The translations under genes were made by a program, and so were the position numbers. A model generated the notes under the pieces. That model was given only the letters and a program-made list of their open reading frames with translations, did not search any database and had not been told where the DNA came from. Positions 25,653-35,690 of a stretch of DNA of 53,546 nt are shown here, in pieces. Every line of letters starts with the position of its first letter. The stretch's first letter is position 1. Source of the DNA: Mesotoga sp. BH458_6_3_2_1 (GTDB lineage Bacteria > Thermotogota > Thermotogae > Petrotogales > Kosmotogaceae); contig NZ_JFHL01000004.1 of assembly GCF_003664995.1 (NCBI RefSeq), positions 1 through 53,546 of the forward strand, written 5' to 3'.

Positions 25653-27866
25653 TCAGAATATGCGCTCTCTCGTTGGCAAATACTCACACTCCACCCAGTC
25701 CATAAGAGTGCCGTCTTCCAAATCTCTCACTTCAATCTTGAAGGTTTCGCCGCTCTTCGCGTTCACCTTTATTTTCTGTCTCGTTTCCTCGTTTACCGCC
25801 TCTTCTATCTCGATCTTTTGATCCAGGCACTGTATATACACCCTGGGAGCGATACCGAACATATCTATCTCGGTGAAGAGGAAGACTTCGAAGTGATCCT
25901 TCTGAACCACTTTCAGTCTATCTTTATTTCCGATCATCACTCTCTTTCTTCTCTCCCCCACAACTGGGGTTATGACTAGGTGAGGGATTATTACCTCCTG
26001 GTAAGTTATTCCTCCGTGCCAGAAGTGGCCGCCGTAGTCTTTGAAGACGTTCCCACTGTTTGCGTACAGTATGTAGCTGCTGCCGGTCTGTTCGTATTTG
26101 CCTTCCTCGGGTTTGGCGCTGTTTAGGCTGTACCTGATTCCGGATGAGTAGCTTACAGTCTTGTCCTGTTTGACCGTCTCTCCGGGGACGGGAAGATAGA
26201 AGCCGTGGTCACTCGTGAAGTGCACCTCATAGCCCGCCTTTACCAGTTTGTCTGCCATATCGGAGAGTTTGGTCATTATGTCTCCATAGAATTCCATCAG
26301 CTCTTCGTGGCCCATAGAGTCTATGTCTCGAGTCTTTACAACCAGCTTTTCTGTCTCGGGCAGTTCCGAGCCCAGCTGGATTATCTCCACTCCCGGAAGG
26401 AGTTCCTTCAGGTTTTCCTCTCTATTCGGAACGCTATCCAGCGTCTTGCCGGTCTTCTTATCCACTATGAAGACTCTTTTGTCCTTCAGTATCTTTTCGA
26501 TCTCTCCGGATGAGAAGAGTGCTCCCATTCCCACGGGCGTTTCCGTTGGCGTTACCGCGAGTATGGGCTTGTTTTGTACATTCGCCTTTCTCTTAAGACT
26601 AAGCTCACAGGAGAGTTCGTATCTCAGGGCATCTACCACGATAATTGCCTTCTTGCCCTCACCCTTCAGTATTCTGTAAAGGAGGCCGGGTTGTTCCGTT
26701 TGAATCTTAGGATCGTAATGGCTCTTCCAGTGGTTCTCCGCTATCTTGTTTATCCCGGATACTTTTTTCACAGCCCAGGTTTTCAGTTTGTCGGGGAGGT
26801 GGGAGTGTCTCAGTTTCCTGTCGAGAGAGTCGTATTTCCAGAGAGTGCTCGAGTAAACAGAGAGAAAGCTCTCCAGCGAGCCTATGCTCGAGAGGTCGGG
26901 CTCTTGCAGGAGCGGTTCTAGCCAGAGGAGTTCCTCCCAGTAGACTCCAGCTTCTCTGTCCTCGTCTCTCTTCTTTCTCTTTCTAGTCCTCTCTTTCGCG
27001 AACTCTATCGCCTGTGCGGCGTTTTCTTCCTGTAAGATGGCCTGTATTTTCTTATCGAATAGCTCTTTCTCAATAACCGTGAATGGATGCTTGCAATCAT
27101 CCTCGAAGAGCTCAATATTAGCAAGAAGTTCTTCCTTGCGGACCTTGGAGAATTTCTCTGCGTGGAGGTGAAGGCTCTCTTCCCACTCGCTCTCTCTCGT
27201 CCATTCACTGTAGTATTCGTGAAGTTCATCACCCGGTCTGCTCTTGTATGAGGCCTCGAGTATCTTCTCGGCTATGAGGGTTGAGGCTTCCTCCGGTGAG
27301 GAAGAGGCAGTGAGCTTCAGGTCGAAGGTCGCGTTTGCGAAGTGAGTGAAGATGAAGTTCCTTTCTGCTTCCGACAGGCTCTTGGCGTAGTTGCTGTCGC
27401 TTAACAGCTCCCACAGGCTCTCCTTCACAATCTTGCTTATGTTCTCCAAACCTCGTTTCTTCAGGTCTTGCCACCAGTCTTTATCCCTATTCAGGCCGTA
27501 CCTCACGAGAGAAACGAGGAAGTCTTTCTTGAAGTCTCCACGGGCAATTCTGAGCTCACTCAGCAGGTTTATGGCAGATATTAACTCTCCGTTTCCCCTG
27601 TCCCAGTACTCCGCAAGATAGACGAGATCCTTCTCCGAGCGGTTGGCTATGTAAACGATGACCTTTCTGCCAGACTGGGCAAGACTCTCTGCCTCGAGCA
27701 TCGTGAGAAACTCCCTGTCGAGATTTTCCAGTACCAGGTAGTGCCAGCCCTGTTCCTCGAAGTAAGAGAGACTTTCCCGCAGCAAGAGATCGGAGTCTTT
27801 TAACACCACGGGTATTGAACTGTCCAGTTTCTCGAGTCTTGTCAATACGATGCCAAGCAGGTACAT
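25653..27866 (-). CDS. pglZ: PglZ, alkaline-phosphatase-superfamily BREX protein
   Basis: 737 residues. The C-terminal half holds the PglZ domain: KKAIIVVDALRYELS (about 403-417) provides the metal-binding Asp strand, and EVHFTSDHGFYLPVP (about 543-557) the DHG metal motif. The N-terminal half is a helical region without clear motifs. PglZ is the hallmark of BREX/Pgl systems and works with PglX in marking or excluding DNA. The ATG is 5 nt after the pglX stop. Confidence 0.9.
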   Translation of the reverse strand: MYLLGIVLTRLEKLDSSIPVVLKDSDLLLRESLSYFEEQGWHYLVLENLDREFLTMLEAESLAQSGRKVIVYIANRSEKDLVYLAEYWDRGNGELISAINLLSELRIARGDFKKDFLVSLVRYGLNRDKDWWQDLKKRGLENISKIVKESLWELLSDSNYAKSLSEAERNFIFTHFANATFDLKLTASSSPEEASTLIAEKILEASYKSRPGDELHEYYSEWTRESEWEESLHLHAEKFSKVRKEELLANIELFEDDCKHPFTVIEKELFDKKIQAILQEENAAQAIEFAKERTRKRKKRDEDREAGVYWEELLWLEPLLQEPDLSSIGSLESFLSVYSSTLWKYDSLDRKLRHSHLPDKLKTWAVKKVSGINKIAENHWKSHYDPKIQTEQPGLLYRILKGEGKKAIIVVDALRYELSCELSLKRKANVQNKPILAVTPTETPVGMGALFSSGEIEKILKDKRVFIVDKKTGKTLDSVPNREENLKELLPGVEIIQLGSELPETEKLVVKTRDIDSMGHEELMEFYGDIMTKLSDMADKLVKAGYEVHFTSDHGFYLPVPGETVKQDKTVSYSSGIRYSLNSAKPEEGKYEQTGSSYILYANSGNVFKDYGGHFWHGGITYQEVIIPHLVITPVVGERRKRVMIGNKDRLKVVQKDHFEVFLFTEIDMFGIAPRVYIQCLDQKIEIEEAVNEETRQKIKVNAKSGETFKIEVRDLEDGTLMDWVECEYLPTRERIF

Positions 27867-27870
27867 AAGA

Positions 27871-30800
27871 CTACCACTCCACTTTCAGCATTTTGTCCAT
27901 AAGCTTTTTGCTGAGTACGTCGAATTTCAGCAGCCCTCTCTTCTGGAGAGGCGCGATGTTTTTTGCCACGCCTCCGTCCACTTCGGGGAGGTAGCTCCCA
28001 TCCGCCAGTTCGCCGAGGGCGTTTGAGAATCTCTCCAGTTCTGCCAGTTTCTCCATTAGCTTTTCTCTGTTCTTTTCGTTCAGTTCGGTCGCAAGCGAGT
28101 TCTCGAGTGTTCTCTTCACGTCTCCGAGGTACTTCGATCTCAATAGAAGCATCTTGTCGTAACTCCAGCTGTGATGAAGAACGAGGAAGTTCACGCTTCC
28201 CTTATCCGATGTAAGCTGCCAGATTATTGGTCGGCTCATAAACCTCTTGGAGTGATCCTTGAAGAAGTCTTTAAGCATGTAATCATCCAGTTTCTTCCCG
28301 AGGAGATTTTCCAGCTCGTTGTAGGTGTCGCCTATCCCTAGGGCACGCCATCTCTCTATTATCCTCGTCGCTATTGAAGTCTCTCCCGTATCCGTGGAGA
28401 GTGAGAGTATTCCGTCGTCGTCTTCTCTCATTATCTCTATCGCGAGAGCCTGTATGTGTTCAGAGATAACGTCCTTAACTGCCTCCGATGGAAGGGCGTC
28501 TATCTTCGAAAGCTCTTCGACTACGGTTACGGGGCTGACTTTTAGAGTCCCGGCCAGTTCTTCGACTATGCCGAATTCCATCCCCGTTATGGCTTCGCTC
28601 TTACCCGAGCCTCTATCGTGTCTGTGTTTCATATACAGCTTCTTCAATGTCTTTCTCTCGTCTTCATTAAGATCTCTGGGAGGGTATGCGCCGACAGGTA
28701 TGCCTTCGGACTCGAGGACCTCCAGGACGGCGGCGTAGAGGTCAGATGAACCGTCCTTCGTCCTTAGTCCCAGATCGTGGACCCGTCCTTCGTTAAGAGC
28801 AGAACGCGCATCTTCCGTGAGCGACCCCAAGGGCCCGGATTGTGTAATCACATCCAAAAGCGTCAGGTCTTCGGGAAGGAGTTCGTAGAGCTTCAATACG
28901 AGTTCGTCGTTTACAGCCTCGTTTATAAGCAATCTCGCCTCGAGCTCTGCCTTATGCAGGAAGAACTTCTTCAGGGCGCTCTTCACATTCACAGGGCCGC
29001 CCTCTTCGCTTATCTCTTTCAGCCCCCAGGAGAGAGGGTCGTGTTTGAAGTCGCGCTCCATAACGTGGAAGCTATACAACTCTTTCTTTATCTCTATGCA
29101 GTCCCTGGCAAGAGAGGAGAGAGTAACCGAGTTGAGCGTGGAGAGTGGGGAGTGAGGAGAGAGGATCCGCAGTAGGTCTTGGATTTCACTGGGGCTTAGG
29201 GCTTTACTACCCAGGGTAGATGGATCAGGGATTGGAAGATTCTTTAAATCACTAACCTGATAATGAACAGTGGGGTTTTCAACATTCGCGAGCAGATTTA
29301 TCAGTTTACTATTGATGATACCTAGATAGTTTTTTGGATTACTATTGTCAGTGAAGATCGATGAAGATACCACATCAAATATGATGTTTTTCGGGCTATA
29401 TCTTATGCTTAGGGACGAAGATGTGGTTTGTGGAAAAGTCAACCCCTCTCTGAAGTAGTGGGGAATGTTATCCAACCTTGATCCAGAAAGCTTTCTCATT
29501 TCATTGCCATCTTCCCAAGACACTACCCACCACAAGTTCCCGTACCACTTGTTGTAAGGTCCCCCTTTAGCGTAGGGCACCCACTTCTTTCTATCGCTCT
29601 TGTAATCTAGCGAGATGTCTACTTGCTCCACTTCCCACCAAAAACGGAGGAATTGATCGTTATTGCCTGTGCTTAAGCCGTGAGCAACTTTGGCATACTT
29701 CATAAGGGGCTTGTACTTCCTGAACAGCTCCCTTATACTGTCGTTTATCCAGTAAACGAAGGGATAGCCCGGGATTTTCTTGAACTCGTTTTGGTTTAGT
29801 GTATATGCTCTTTGGGGTACTCTTCCGGCCAGGGTTTCCTGTATGGTCCTGACCTTCTCTTCGTAATCCAGATCTTTCACACTATGAAATGACGATTCCA
29901 AATGACCGTTGCCCCTCTCTATGGAGAACATAACGGTATTAACTATCTCGCCTCCTATGCTCTTGAACGCCCGCGGCCCGAGGTGAACCAGAGAGGAGAT
30001 CCTCGCACTGTCCAGAAGTATCTTCCTCAGCTTTTCGTGTGAGGATATGAACATAAAGGACTGCATCGTAACCATACCCAAAAAACCTCTCTCAGCCGCT
30101 AAATCTAAGCACTTTTCTATGAAGGCCGAGTACATATCCGATTTCGAGTCGGGATAGTAATCCTTCAGGAAGGTCTTCATATCTTCAGAGAGCGTTCCCG
30201 AGTCTCTATAGGGCGGGTTCGTGACAACAACATCGTATTCGCTTAACAGGAGTCTTATCGCACTGAACTGTTTGGCGTAATCGCTGTTTAGAAGCGAAGA
30301 AACGGCATCCACGTGTGCCGGAAGTTTTTCCTCTATCGTGTCTACCATTTTCTGTATGAGCCTGTCCATAGACCTGTCTGGAGATGCTTCCATAAGCGCA
30401 GATGTCTTCTCTGTCTTTCTCTTTTTGCCTGCAGGCTTCATTCTGAAGAGAGAGCCGATCATATTGAGTTTCTTGAGGCTTGTTAGGGTCTCCATAAGGT
30501 TGCGAATCACAGGGTTGGTGAGGTCGGAAAGACCCATTGAGATCATAAGGTCGGATTCGTCGAAGTGATCCATAGAGAGTGCATAAAGGTTCGACCTCTT
30601 CAATTTCGTGTTCCTGGATAGCTTCTTGGCCTTCAGATAGAGGCTCAGGGCAGTCAACTGTATCGCCCTGTCATCTATGTCAAGACCGAAGAGGTTGTTC
30701 TCAACTATCTTCTGGGGAATATTTTCACTGTGCCCGCAATCCAAGTACATCTGGTGAAGCAGATCCATAGCGTAGAGGAGGAAGTGGCCGCTTCCACAGG

Positions 30801-31629
30801 CAGGATCCATAACGGTTATCTCTTCAACTGACTTCTTTTCGCGACTCTTTACCGGTACCGTTGTGTCGTAATACTTCAGGGAGTTTCTTAAGGGGCTTTC
30901 GGGGTGCATCTCCAACCAGTACCGACCTAGTGTGTTATCTAGTATGTATTTCACTATGTAGTCTTCTGTGTAGAACTGGGTGACACTCACGAGTTTGTAA
31001 GAGGAATCGACCTTCTTTTTTGCCGAGATTTCGGCGTAGATCCTCGCTTTTTCTGCGTCCTGGTAATACTGGTAAATCCAGCCTATTATGTCGTCTTTCA
31101 GCCATTCATCAGGGTCTATGGAGTTGATTAGGTCTATCACAGCTACCGTTTCGCTCGGTCGTGGCAGAAAGCCGTAGCGGCTGCCGTTATACAGCTGGGG
31201 AAGCTCCTGTGAGAGAGTCTGGAAGACTTCTCTCAGTACGGTGTTTATTCCCTGGCCAGGTTCGCTGTTTGCCTGCGGATTGCGGCTTAGATAAAGGTAG
31301 TGAGCCTCGCTCTTTCCCCCAGTGTCTATGCTCTTGGTTACATATGTCCGCTCGATCAAGCCTCTGAGCTCCATCACTTTCAGTCCGACCAGCCTGTTGA
31401 GCGTGGTGAATGAGGCCTCCTGCACAAACTTATTTCTCGCTTCTTTTGCACCGAGCTGTTTCTCGTCTGCCTGTATTATGGGAAGTATCTGGTTTCGCAG
31501 GTCTTCGAAACCCGTTGTCGGCTCTCTGTAATCGCCGTTTTCGGTTATGCCGCACTGTTTGAGAAGGAGTGGGTATGATTTCTCCAGAGTCTCGCGAATC
31601 TGTATTATCGTCTTTTCGAGATCGGCCAT
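27871..31629 (-). CDS. pglX: PglX, BREX adenine-specific DNA methyltransferase
   Basis: 1252 residues. SAM-binding motif I DPACGSGHFLLY is at about 271 and the catalytic NPPY at about 471 (VVVTNPPYRDSG), the N6-adenine methyltransferase pattern. The specificity region follows (about 600-800), and the long C-terminal helical part is typical of PglX. It marks host DNA, and the same protein is needed for phage exclusion in type 1 BREX. It begins 1 nt after brxC ends. No frameshift or phase-variable tract is seen. Confidence 0.9.
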   Translation of the reverse strand: MADLEKTIIQIRETLEKSYPLLLKQCGITENGDYREPTTGFEDLRNQILPIIQADEKQLGAKEARNKFVQEASFTTLNRLVGLKVMELRGLIERTYVTKSIDTGGKSEAHYLYLSRNPQANSEPGQGINTVLREVFQTLSQELPQLYNGSRYGFLPRPSETVAVIDLINSIDPDEWLKDDIIGWIYQYYQDAEKARIYAEISAKKKVDSSYKLVSVTQFYTEDYIVKYILDNTLGRYWLEMHPESPLRNSLKYYDTTVPVKSREKKSVEEITVMDPACGSGHFLLYAMDLLHQMYLDCGHSENIPQKIVENNLFGLDIDDRAIQLTALSLYLKAKKLSRNTKLKRSNLYALSMDHFDESDLMISMGLSDLTNPVIRNLMETLTSLKKLNMIGSLFRMKPAGKKRKTEKTSALMEASPDRSMDRLIQKMVDTIEEKLPAHVDAVSSLLNSDYAKQFSAIRLLLSEYDVVVTNPPYRDSGTLSEDMKTFLKDYYPDSKSDMYSAFIEKCLDLAAERGFLGMVTMQSFMFISSHEKLRKILLDSARISSLVHLGPRAFKSIGGEIVNTVMFSIERGNGHLESSFHSVKDLDYEEKVRTIQETLAGRVPQRAYTLNQNEFKKIPGYPFVYWINDSIRELFRKYKPLMKYAKVAHGLSTGNNDQFLRFWWEVEQVDISLDYKSDRKKWVPYAKGGPYNKWYGNLWWVVSWEDGNEMRKLSGSRLDNIPHYFREGLTFPQTTSSSLSIRYSPKNIIFDVVSSSIFTDNSNPKNYLGIINSKLINLLANVENPTVHYQVSDLKNLPIPDPSTLGSKALSPSEIQDLLRILSPHSPLSTLNSVTLSSLARDCIEIKKELYSFHVMERDFKHDPLSWGLKEISEEGGPVNVKSALKKFFLHKAELEARLLINEAVNDELVLKLYELLPEDLTLLDVITQSGPLGSLTEDARSALNEGRVHDLGLRTKDGSSDLYAAVLEVLESEGIPVGAYPPRDLNEDERKTLKKLYMKHRHDRGSGKSEAITGMEFGIVEELAGTLKVSPVTVVEELSKIDALPSEAVKDVISEHIQALAIEIMREDDDGILSLSTDTGETSIATRIIERWRALGIGDTYNELENLLGKKLDDYMLKDFFKDHSKRFMSRPIIWQLTSDKGSVNFLVLHHSWSYDKMLLLRSKYLGDVKRTLENSLATELNEKNREKLMEKLAELERFSNALGELADGSYLPEVDGGVAKNIAPLQKRGLLKFDVLSKKLMDKMLKVEW

Positions 31630-31630
31630 A

Positions 31631-34600
31631 TCAGTCCTCCAGCTCTATCTCTAGCTCGGTGTCTTCTGAAACAGAGAGTTTTTCCAGTTCTCGCTTCAAT
31701 TCCCGATAGGTGAGTTTTCTCTTTAGCTTCAATTTTTTTGGCTGTTCTTCCTTTCTCGTGGAATTATCCAACTTTTCAGGTGACTTTTCCCTCATAAAGC
31801 TGTCGAAGGAGTCCTTAAGCTTCTCCAGCCTGTTAGAGAACTCCGTTATGTAAAGACTGGCTTCATTCAATCCGGTGTGGCACTTCTCGCATTTTATGGA
31901 GAACTGTATTTCAAGCTCTCCACAGGGAGGAGTTGGTCTTCTAAACCAGTCCTGATCTCCCGTTCTCTTCCCCAGCGAGTTTGTCTCGTCCTGTATGGAA
32001 TCGAGATATTCGTGTATCTTCTTTAGCCATTCGTCTCTATCGTCGTGAATGGGGTTGAAGTAGCTCTTGTAGGTGTTGCGTAGATTCTCGAAGGTGCTAT
32101 CGAGATCGGTGCCGAAGGAGGCTATGCTGGGCAGAGTGTCCTTATACTCTTTCAAGATCGCGGAAAGTTTTTCGCTCTGGTCTTTCTCGAAGGCACCCTT
32201 GGAGATTTCACCTTCCAGCTCGTGAAGGAAGGTTTTCTGTCTGCGAATCAGCTCGTAGTTCTTATCTAGGAACTGCTCAGTCTTGTCTGCGGTCTCCTTC
32301 AGTTCGCGTATAGAATCTCTCTCGCGAAGCAGGTCATCCAGACAGTCGCTATCGCCACCGGTGAGAGTGTTTATCATCGTTCTTAAAGTATCTAGATTCC
32401 ATTTCACATCGGCACCGAGTTTTTCCATATTTTCTTTCAACTCATTCATTCTCTTGTCGAGATGTTTCATAGCTTCCAGTGCCCGAGATATGAATTCGCT
32501 CCTGGGTGACTGGAGCGAAAGTCTCCCGTCGTCCATAAGCGGGTTTATGATGTCCATAAGATACTGCTTGTCGGACGGCTTAAGGACTACGCTGCGCCGT
32601 ATCCTGGCCTTCTTGAATTCGCTGACGCTCTTCAGAGCCTTATGCACATCGGCCTTTCCGTAATAGTCTGAATTGTTTACCATTATCTTTCCGCCACGGA
32701 TGAGACAGGCCACTGAATAGATTATCGTTTCCGGGGTCCAACCATACGGAGGAGAAGAGAACTTTTCCAGCAGAGTCTCTCCCGTCTGATCCTCTTCCAG
32801 ATACTCTATGACCGGAGAGATTATCTTGTGTGTCTCGATCAGCTCCCCGTTGTCGTTGAATACTCTGTGGTCGTCATCTAATCGGATTGTCTTCAGCGTG
32901 TTCTGGGGTCCGCTCAATACTCCGTCTATGTCCTTGCTCGTGGCGGTTGTGTAGGTGATCTCTGTGTAATGGCCGGGGATTACCTTTTCCTTCAGGAGGT
33001 CCTTAAGCTCGTTTATTAGGCTGGAAGTAGGTTTCAATTCGCCCTCGTAAAGAAGCTGTCCCGAGTCTATTGCTTTTCGCAACACCCGACCCAGCTCGTT
33101 TTTCTTGTCGTTCATTATCCTGCCGTACTTGGTCAGGATTTCGTGTATGCCCTCTCCCGTCTTTTTCGTTCTGAAGGAGTTCAGCGAGGCGTCCAGGCTC
33201 TTTATCTCCCTTGCCAGATCGCCAATGGTGTCGTCGGCCTCGGGGATTACATAGACAGTATCGCGGTGGTTCATTGACTCGAATTCGAGACCTTCCACGT
33301 TCACACCAGTGAAGGGAGCGATGCGGACCTGGAGACCCTTCTTCTTGCCGCCGATCGCTGCGTTATCCAGGAACCATTCTATGGGAATCGAGGGACCATC
33401 ACCGTAACGGATTTCCTTGTAGTTGAAGATGTTCAGCAGTTGACGGACTATCTCTTCGTTTCTCTTTGGGATGTCTATCACGGTGTTATCCATCTCTGCT
33501 ATGAATTCTCTCTCGAGGTCTGTTACGAGTGTTATCTCACCGTTGTAGCGTGTGACGTATTTCGCCTTCTCGAGGTAGTCGAGGGCATCCTTTACTTCCT
33601 TGGTGAGTTCATACTGTTTGTCGAAGATGTTCTTGCAGAGCATACGGGTAATCACCGTTTCGCTCGCGCTTATCTTATTCAGGTTTTTCAGTATATGAAG
33701 CGTCTTTAGTATGTCGGAGGCCTTCACGTTCTTTCCCATATAATCGTCGGCACTGTAAACAAGATGGGTGACTCCTGAGCCGAAGAAGGAGGGACCTAGT
33801 GCGTCGAATAGGTCGGTGGCGCTCACAACCCGTCCGAACTCTTCATCCTTCACATTCTTCAGTATCGTGTCTACGAGAAAGATGAACTTGCGGGCCGTCG
33901 CCTGGTAATACGTAGAGCCGATGGTGTTTTGAACCAGATCGGGGAGTAGCTGGAACTGGTATGGATGGAAGGGGTAGTAGGTCATAAGGTCGTCTTTGGT
34001 TTCGGTCTTCCTGTAACTTCCGTTCGTGTCGCTGAGGGTCGTTATGTTCCCCTGGTTTTCTCTCATCGTCTTCTCGAACAGGGGCTCTGCATCTATCTTT
34101 TTCTTCAGCAGTCTTTCGCGGGCGACCTCATCCACGTTCTCTGACGTGAGGTCGAGTCTCACTTCGAAACGGTCTGTCAATTTGCCCAGCTTTCTCTTGT
34201 CGAAGTCCCTGTTGGCTATTAGCTGGTCCAGCTTCTCCTGTGAGGTAACTATTAGCCTGACCGATCCCTTGCCCTTTGCGGCGAAGGCCTCAGCGACTCC
34301 CTGCAGGGCCAGTATTCTGTCTTCGTTGTCTTTGAGGGATATCACGTACTGTCCGATTTCATCTACTATGAATACGAGTCTCTTCCCGGTCTTCATCGTG
34401 TAATCGACACAGTGTTCGGCAAGAACGGCCGGCGACAGGCTGTCGTATTTGTTGACTGCGGATTTCAGGAATTCACCTGCTTCATCCGGTGAGTAGCCAA
34501 TTCTTTCGGTCATAGCCTTTACCGCGTAGCGGCGGAACTCTCCGACGTTCTGCGCCACTTTCGAGTAGTCGTTTCCACTCTGCTCTATGTAATTTCGTAT

Positions 34601-35131
34601 CTCTTCGAGGTGACCGAATGTGTCTAATTCATACTCCATTATCGCTACGTTAGGGAATGAAGAGTAGCCACAGGTTTCGAGAAACTTCTTGAAGATCGAC
34701 TGCTGTATCGTTTCCATATTCAGGGAGCTGTCGGCAGTCATTTCGAACATAACGATGGTGCTCGGTATGCTGTTCAATGACTTTATGTTTCCCTTTATGA
34801 ATTCCGGGTTCGTGCAGTTGCTCAATCTCTCATTGAAGAGTTCGCGGGCCGTTATTCCCTTAGGTAGTGTGTGGTTCGTAAGGAGATACCCGATTATCTT
34901 CGCGAAGTAGGACTTTCCCGAACCGAAGAAGCCGGAGATCCAAACGCCTATCCTGTCTGTAGAGAGAAGCTTGTAGTTCGTCAGAAAGGTTTCGAGGTGT
35001 CTCTCTATCTGGTGAGTGACTATGTACTGGGAGATTTCTTTCTCTTCGACGGTGAGATCCTGCTCACCGGCCTTTATTACGAGAGGGACTTCGTCTTCGA
35101 TGTTTATCCTCAGAAGCTCTTTAATCTTCAT
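31631..35131 (-). CDS. brxC: BrxC, large P-loop ATPase of BREX
   Basis: 1166 residues. The P-loop GFFGSGKSYF lies at about 67-76 and the acidic Walker B RLVFIVDEIGQYV at about 253. The N-terminus KIKELLRINIEDEVPLVIKA is characteristic of BREX BrxC. Long coiled-coil stretches run at about 880-1060, and a C-terminal segment has one CxxC (FSIKCEKCHTG). It follows brxB by 25 nt in the same operon. Confidence 0.9.
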   Translation of the reverse strand: MKIKELLRINIEDEVPLVIKAGEQDLTVEEKEISQYIVTHQIERHLETFLTNYKLLSTDRIGVWISGFFGSGKSYFAKIIGYLLTNHTLPKGITARELFNERLSNCTNPEFIKGNIKSLNSIPSTIVMFEMTADSSLNMETIQQSIFKKFLETCGYSSFPNVAIMEYELDTFGHLEEIRNYIEQSGNDYSKVAQNVGEFRRYAVKAMTERIGYSPDEAGEFLKSAVNKYDSLSPAVLAEHCVDYTMKTGKRLVFIVDEIGQYVISLKDNEDRILALQGVAEAFAAKGKGSVRLIVTSQEKLDQLIANRDFDKRKLGKLTDRFEVRLDLTSENVDEVARERLLKKKIDAEPLFEKTMRENQGNITTLSDTNGSYRKTETKDDLMTYYPFHPYQFQLLPDLVQNTIGSTYYQATARKFIFLVDTILKNVKDEEFGRVVSATDLFDALGPSFFGSGVTHLVYSADDYMGKNVKASDILKTLHILKNLNKISASETVITRMLCKNIFDKQYELTKEVKDALDYLEKAKYVTRYNGEITLVTDLEREFIAEMDNTVIDIPKRNEEIVRQLLNIFNYKEIRYGDGPSIPIEWFLDNAAIGGKKKGLQVRIAPFTGVNVEGLEFESMNHRDTVYVIPEADDTIGDLAREIKSLDASLNSFRTKKTGEGIHEILTKYGRIMNDKKNELGRVLRKAIDSGQLLYEGELKPTSSLINELKDLLKEKVIPGHYTEITYTTATSKDIDGVLSGPQNTLKTIRLDDDHRVFNDNGELIETHKIISPVIEYLEEDQTGETLLEKFSSPPYGWTPETIIYSVACLIRGGKIMVNNSDYYGKADVHKALKSVSEFKKARIRRSVVLKPSDKQYLMDIINPLMDDGRLSLQSPRSEFISRALEAMKHLDKRMNELKENMEKLGADVKWNLDTLRTMINTLTGGDSDCLDDLLRERDSIRELKETADKTEQFLDKNYELIRRQKTFLHELEGEISKGAFEKDQSEKLSAILKEYKDTLPSIASFGTDLDSTFENLRNTYKSYFNPIHDDRDEWLKKIHEYLDSIQDETNSLGKRTGDQDWFRRPTPPCGELEIQFSIKCEKCHTGLNEASLYITEFSNRLEKLKDSFDSFMREKSPEKLDNSTRKEEQPKKLKLKRKLTYRELKRELEKLSVSEDTELEIELED

Positions 35132-35156
35132 TCCCTTACCCCCTAGTCCTTCTATC

Positions 35157-35690
35157 TCAAATTACCAATGCCCTGTAAACCGAAGTGGTGTGTCTTCCAT
35201 CCAGGAATGTCAGTATGTGTTCCTTCCTCTTTCCAGGATAGATGAACAAGACGGGATTGACGAGTTTGCCCGTCACTTCCTCTATTAACGGATTAAGGCC
35301 GAAGAGGCCGTTGAGTATGCCCAGCCTGTGTATAACCGTTAGAGGGTTGTCCTTTGAGGATTTCACTATGCTCTCTGTCATTTTTGAATGCAAGAGATGG
35401 GCGAAGTCTTTTATGCAGGACTTGCCCAGAAAGGAGAAGTCATCTGCCAAATTGTCCATTCCATAACTGGTGGCCGTCTCTGAAATTATGCTCCCCAGAT
35501 TCAACAGCTTACTCCTACCTTCAAAGCGTATCTTAAGTTCTCGGATGGCTGTCGTCTCTTCCTTGGGAGAGACTATGAGTACAACCGCCTTCGAGCCTTC
35601 GGTCTCACTGGTCAATGAATCTACCCTCTCCAGCTTTTCAGAGAGTATGTTTAGCTTCTCTGAAAGTGAAAGGTTATTCTTCAAGTGCAT
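35157..35690 (-). CDS. brxB: BrxB (DUF1788)
   Basis: 177 residues. The C-terminal block NPVLFIYPGKRKEHILTFLD followed by a GRHTTSVYRALVI end is the DUF1788/BrxB signature. Its ATG at 35690 overlaps the end of brxA by 17 nt. BrxB is a core BREX component of unsettled biochemical role. Confidence 0.85.
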   Translation of the reverse strand: MHLKNNLSLSEKLNILSEKLERVDSLTSETEGSKAVVLIVSPKEETTAIRELKIRFEGRSKLLNLGSIISETATSYGMDNLADDFSFLGKSCIKDFAHLLHSKMTESIVKSSKDNPLTVIHRLGILNGLFGLNPLIEEVTGKLVNPVLFIYPGKRKEHILTFLDGRHTTSVYRALVI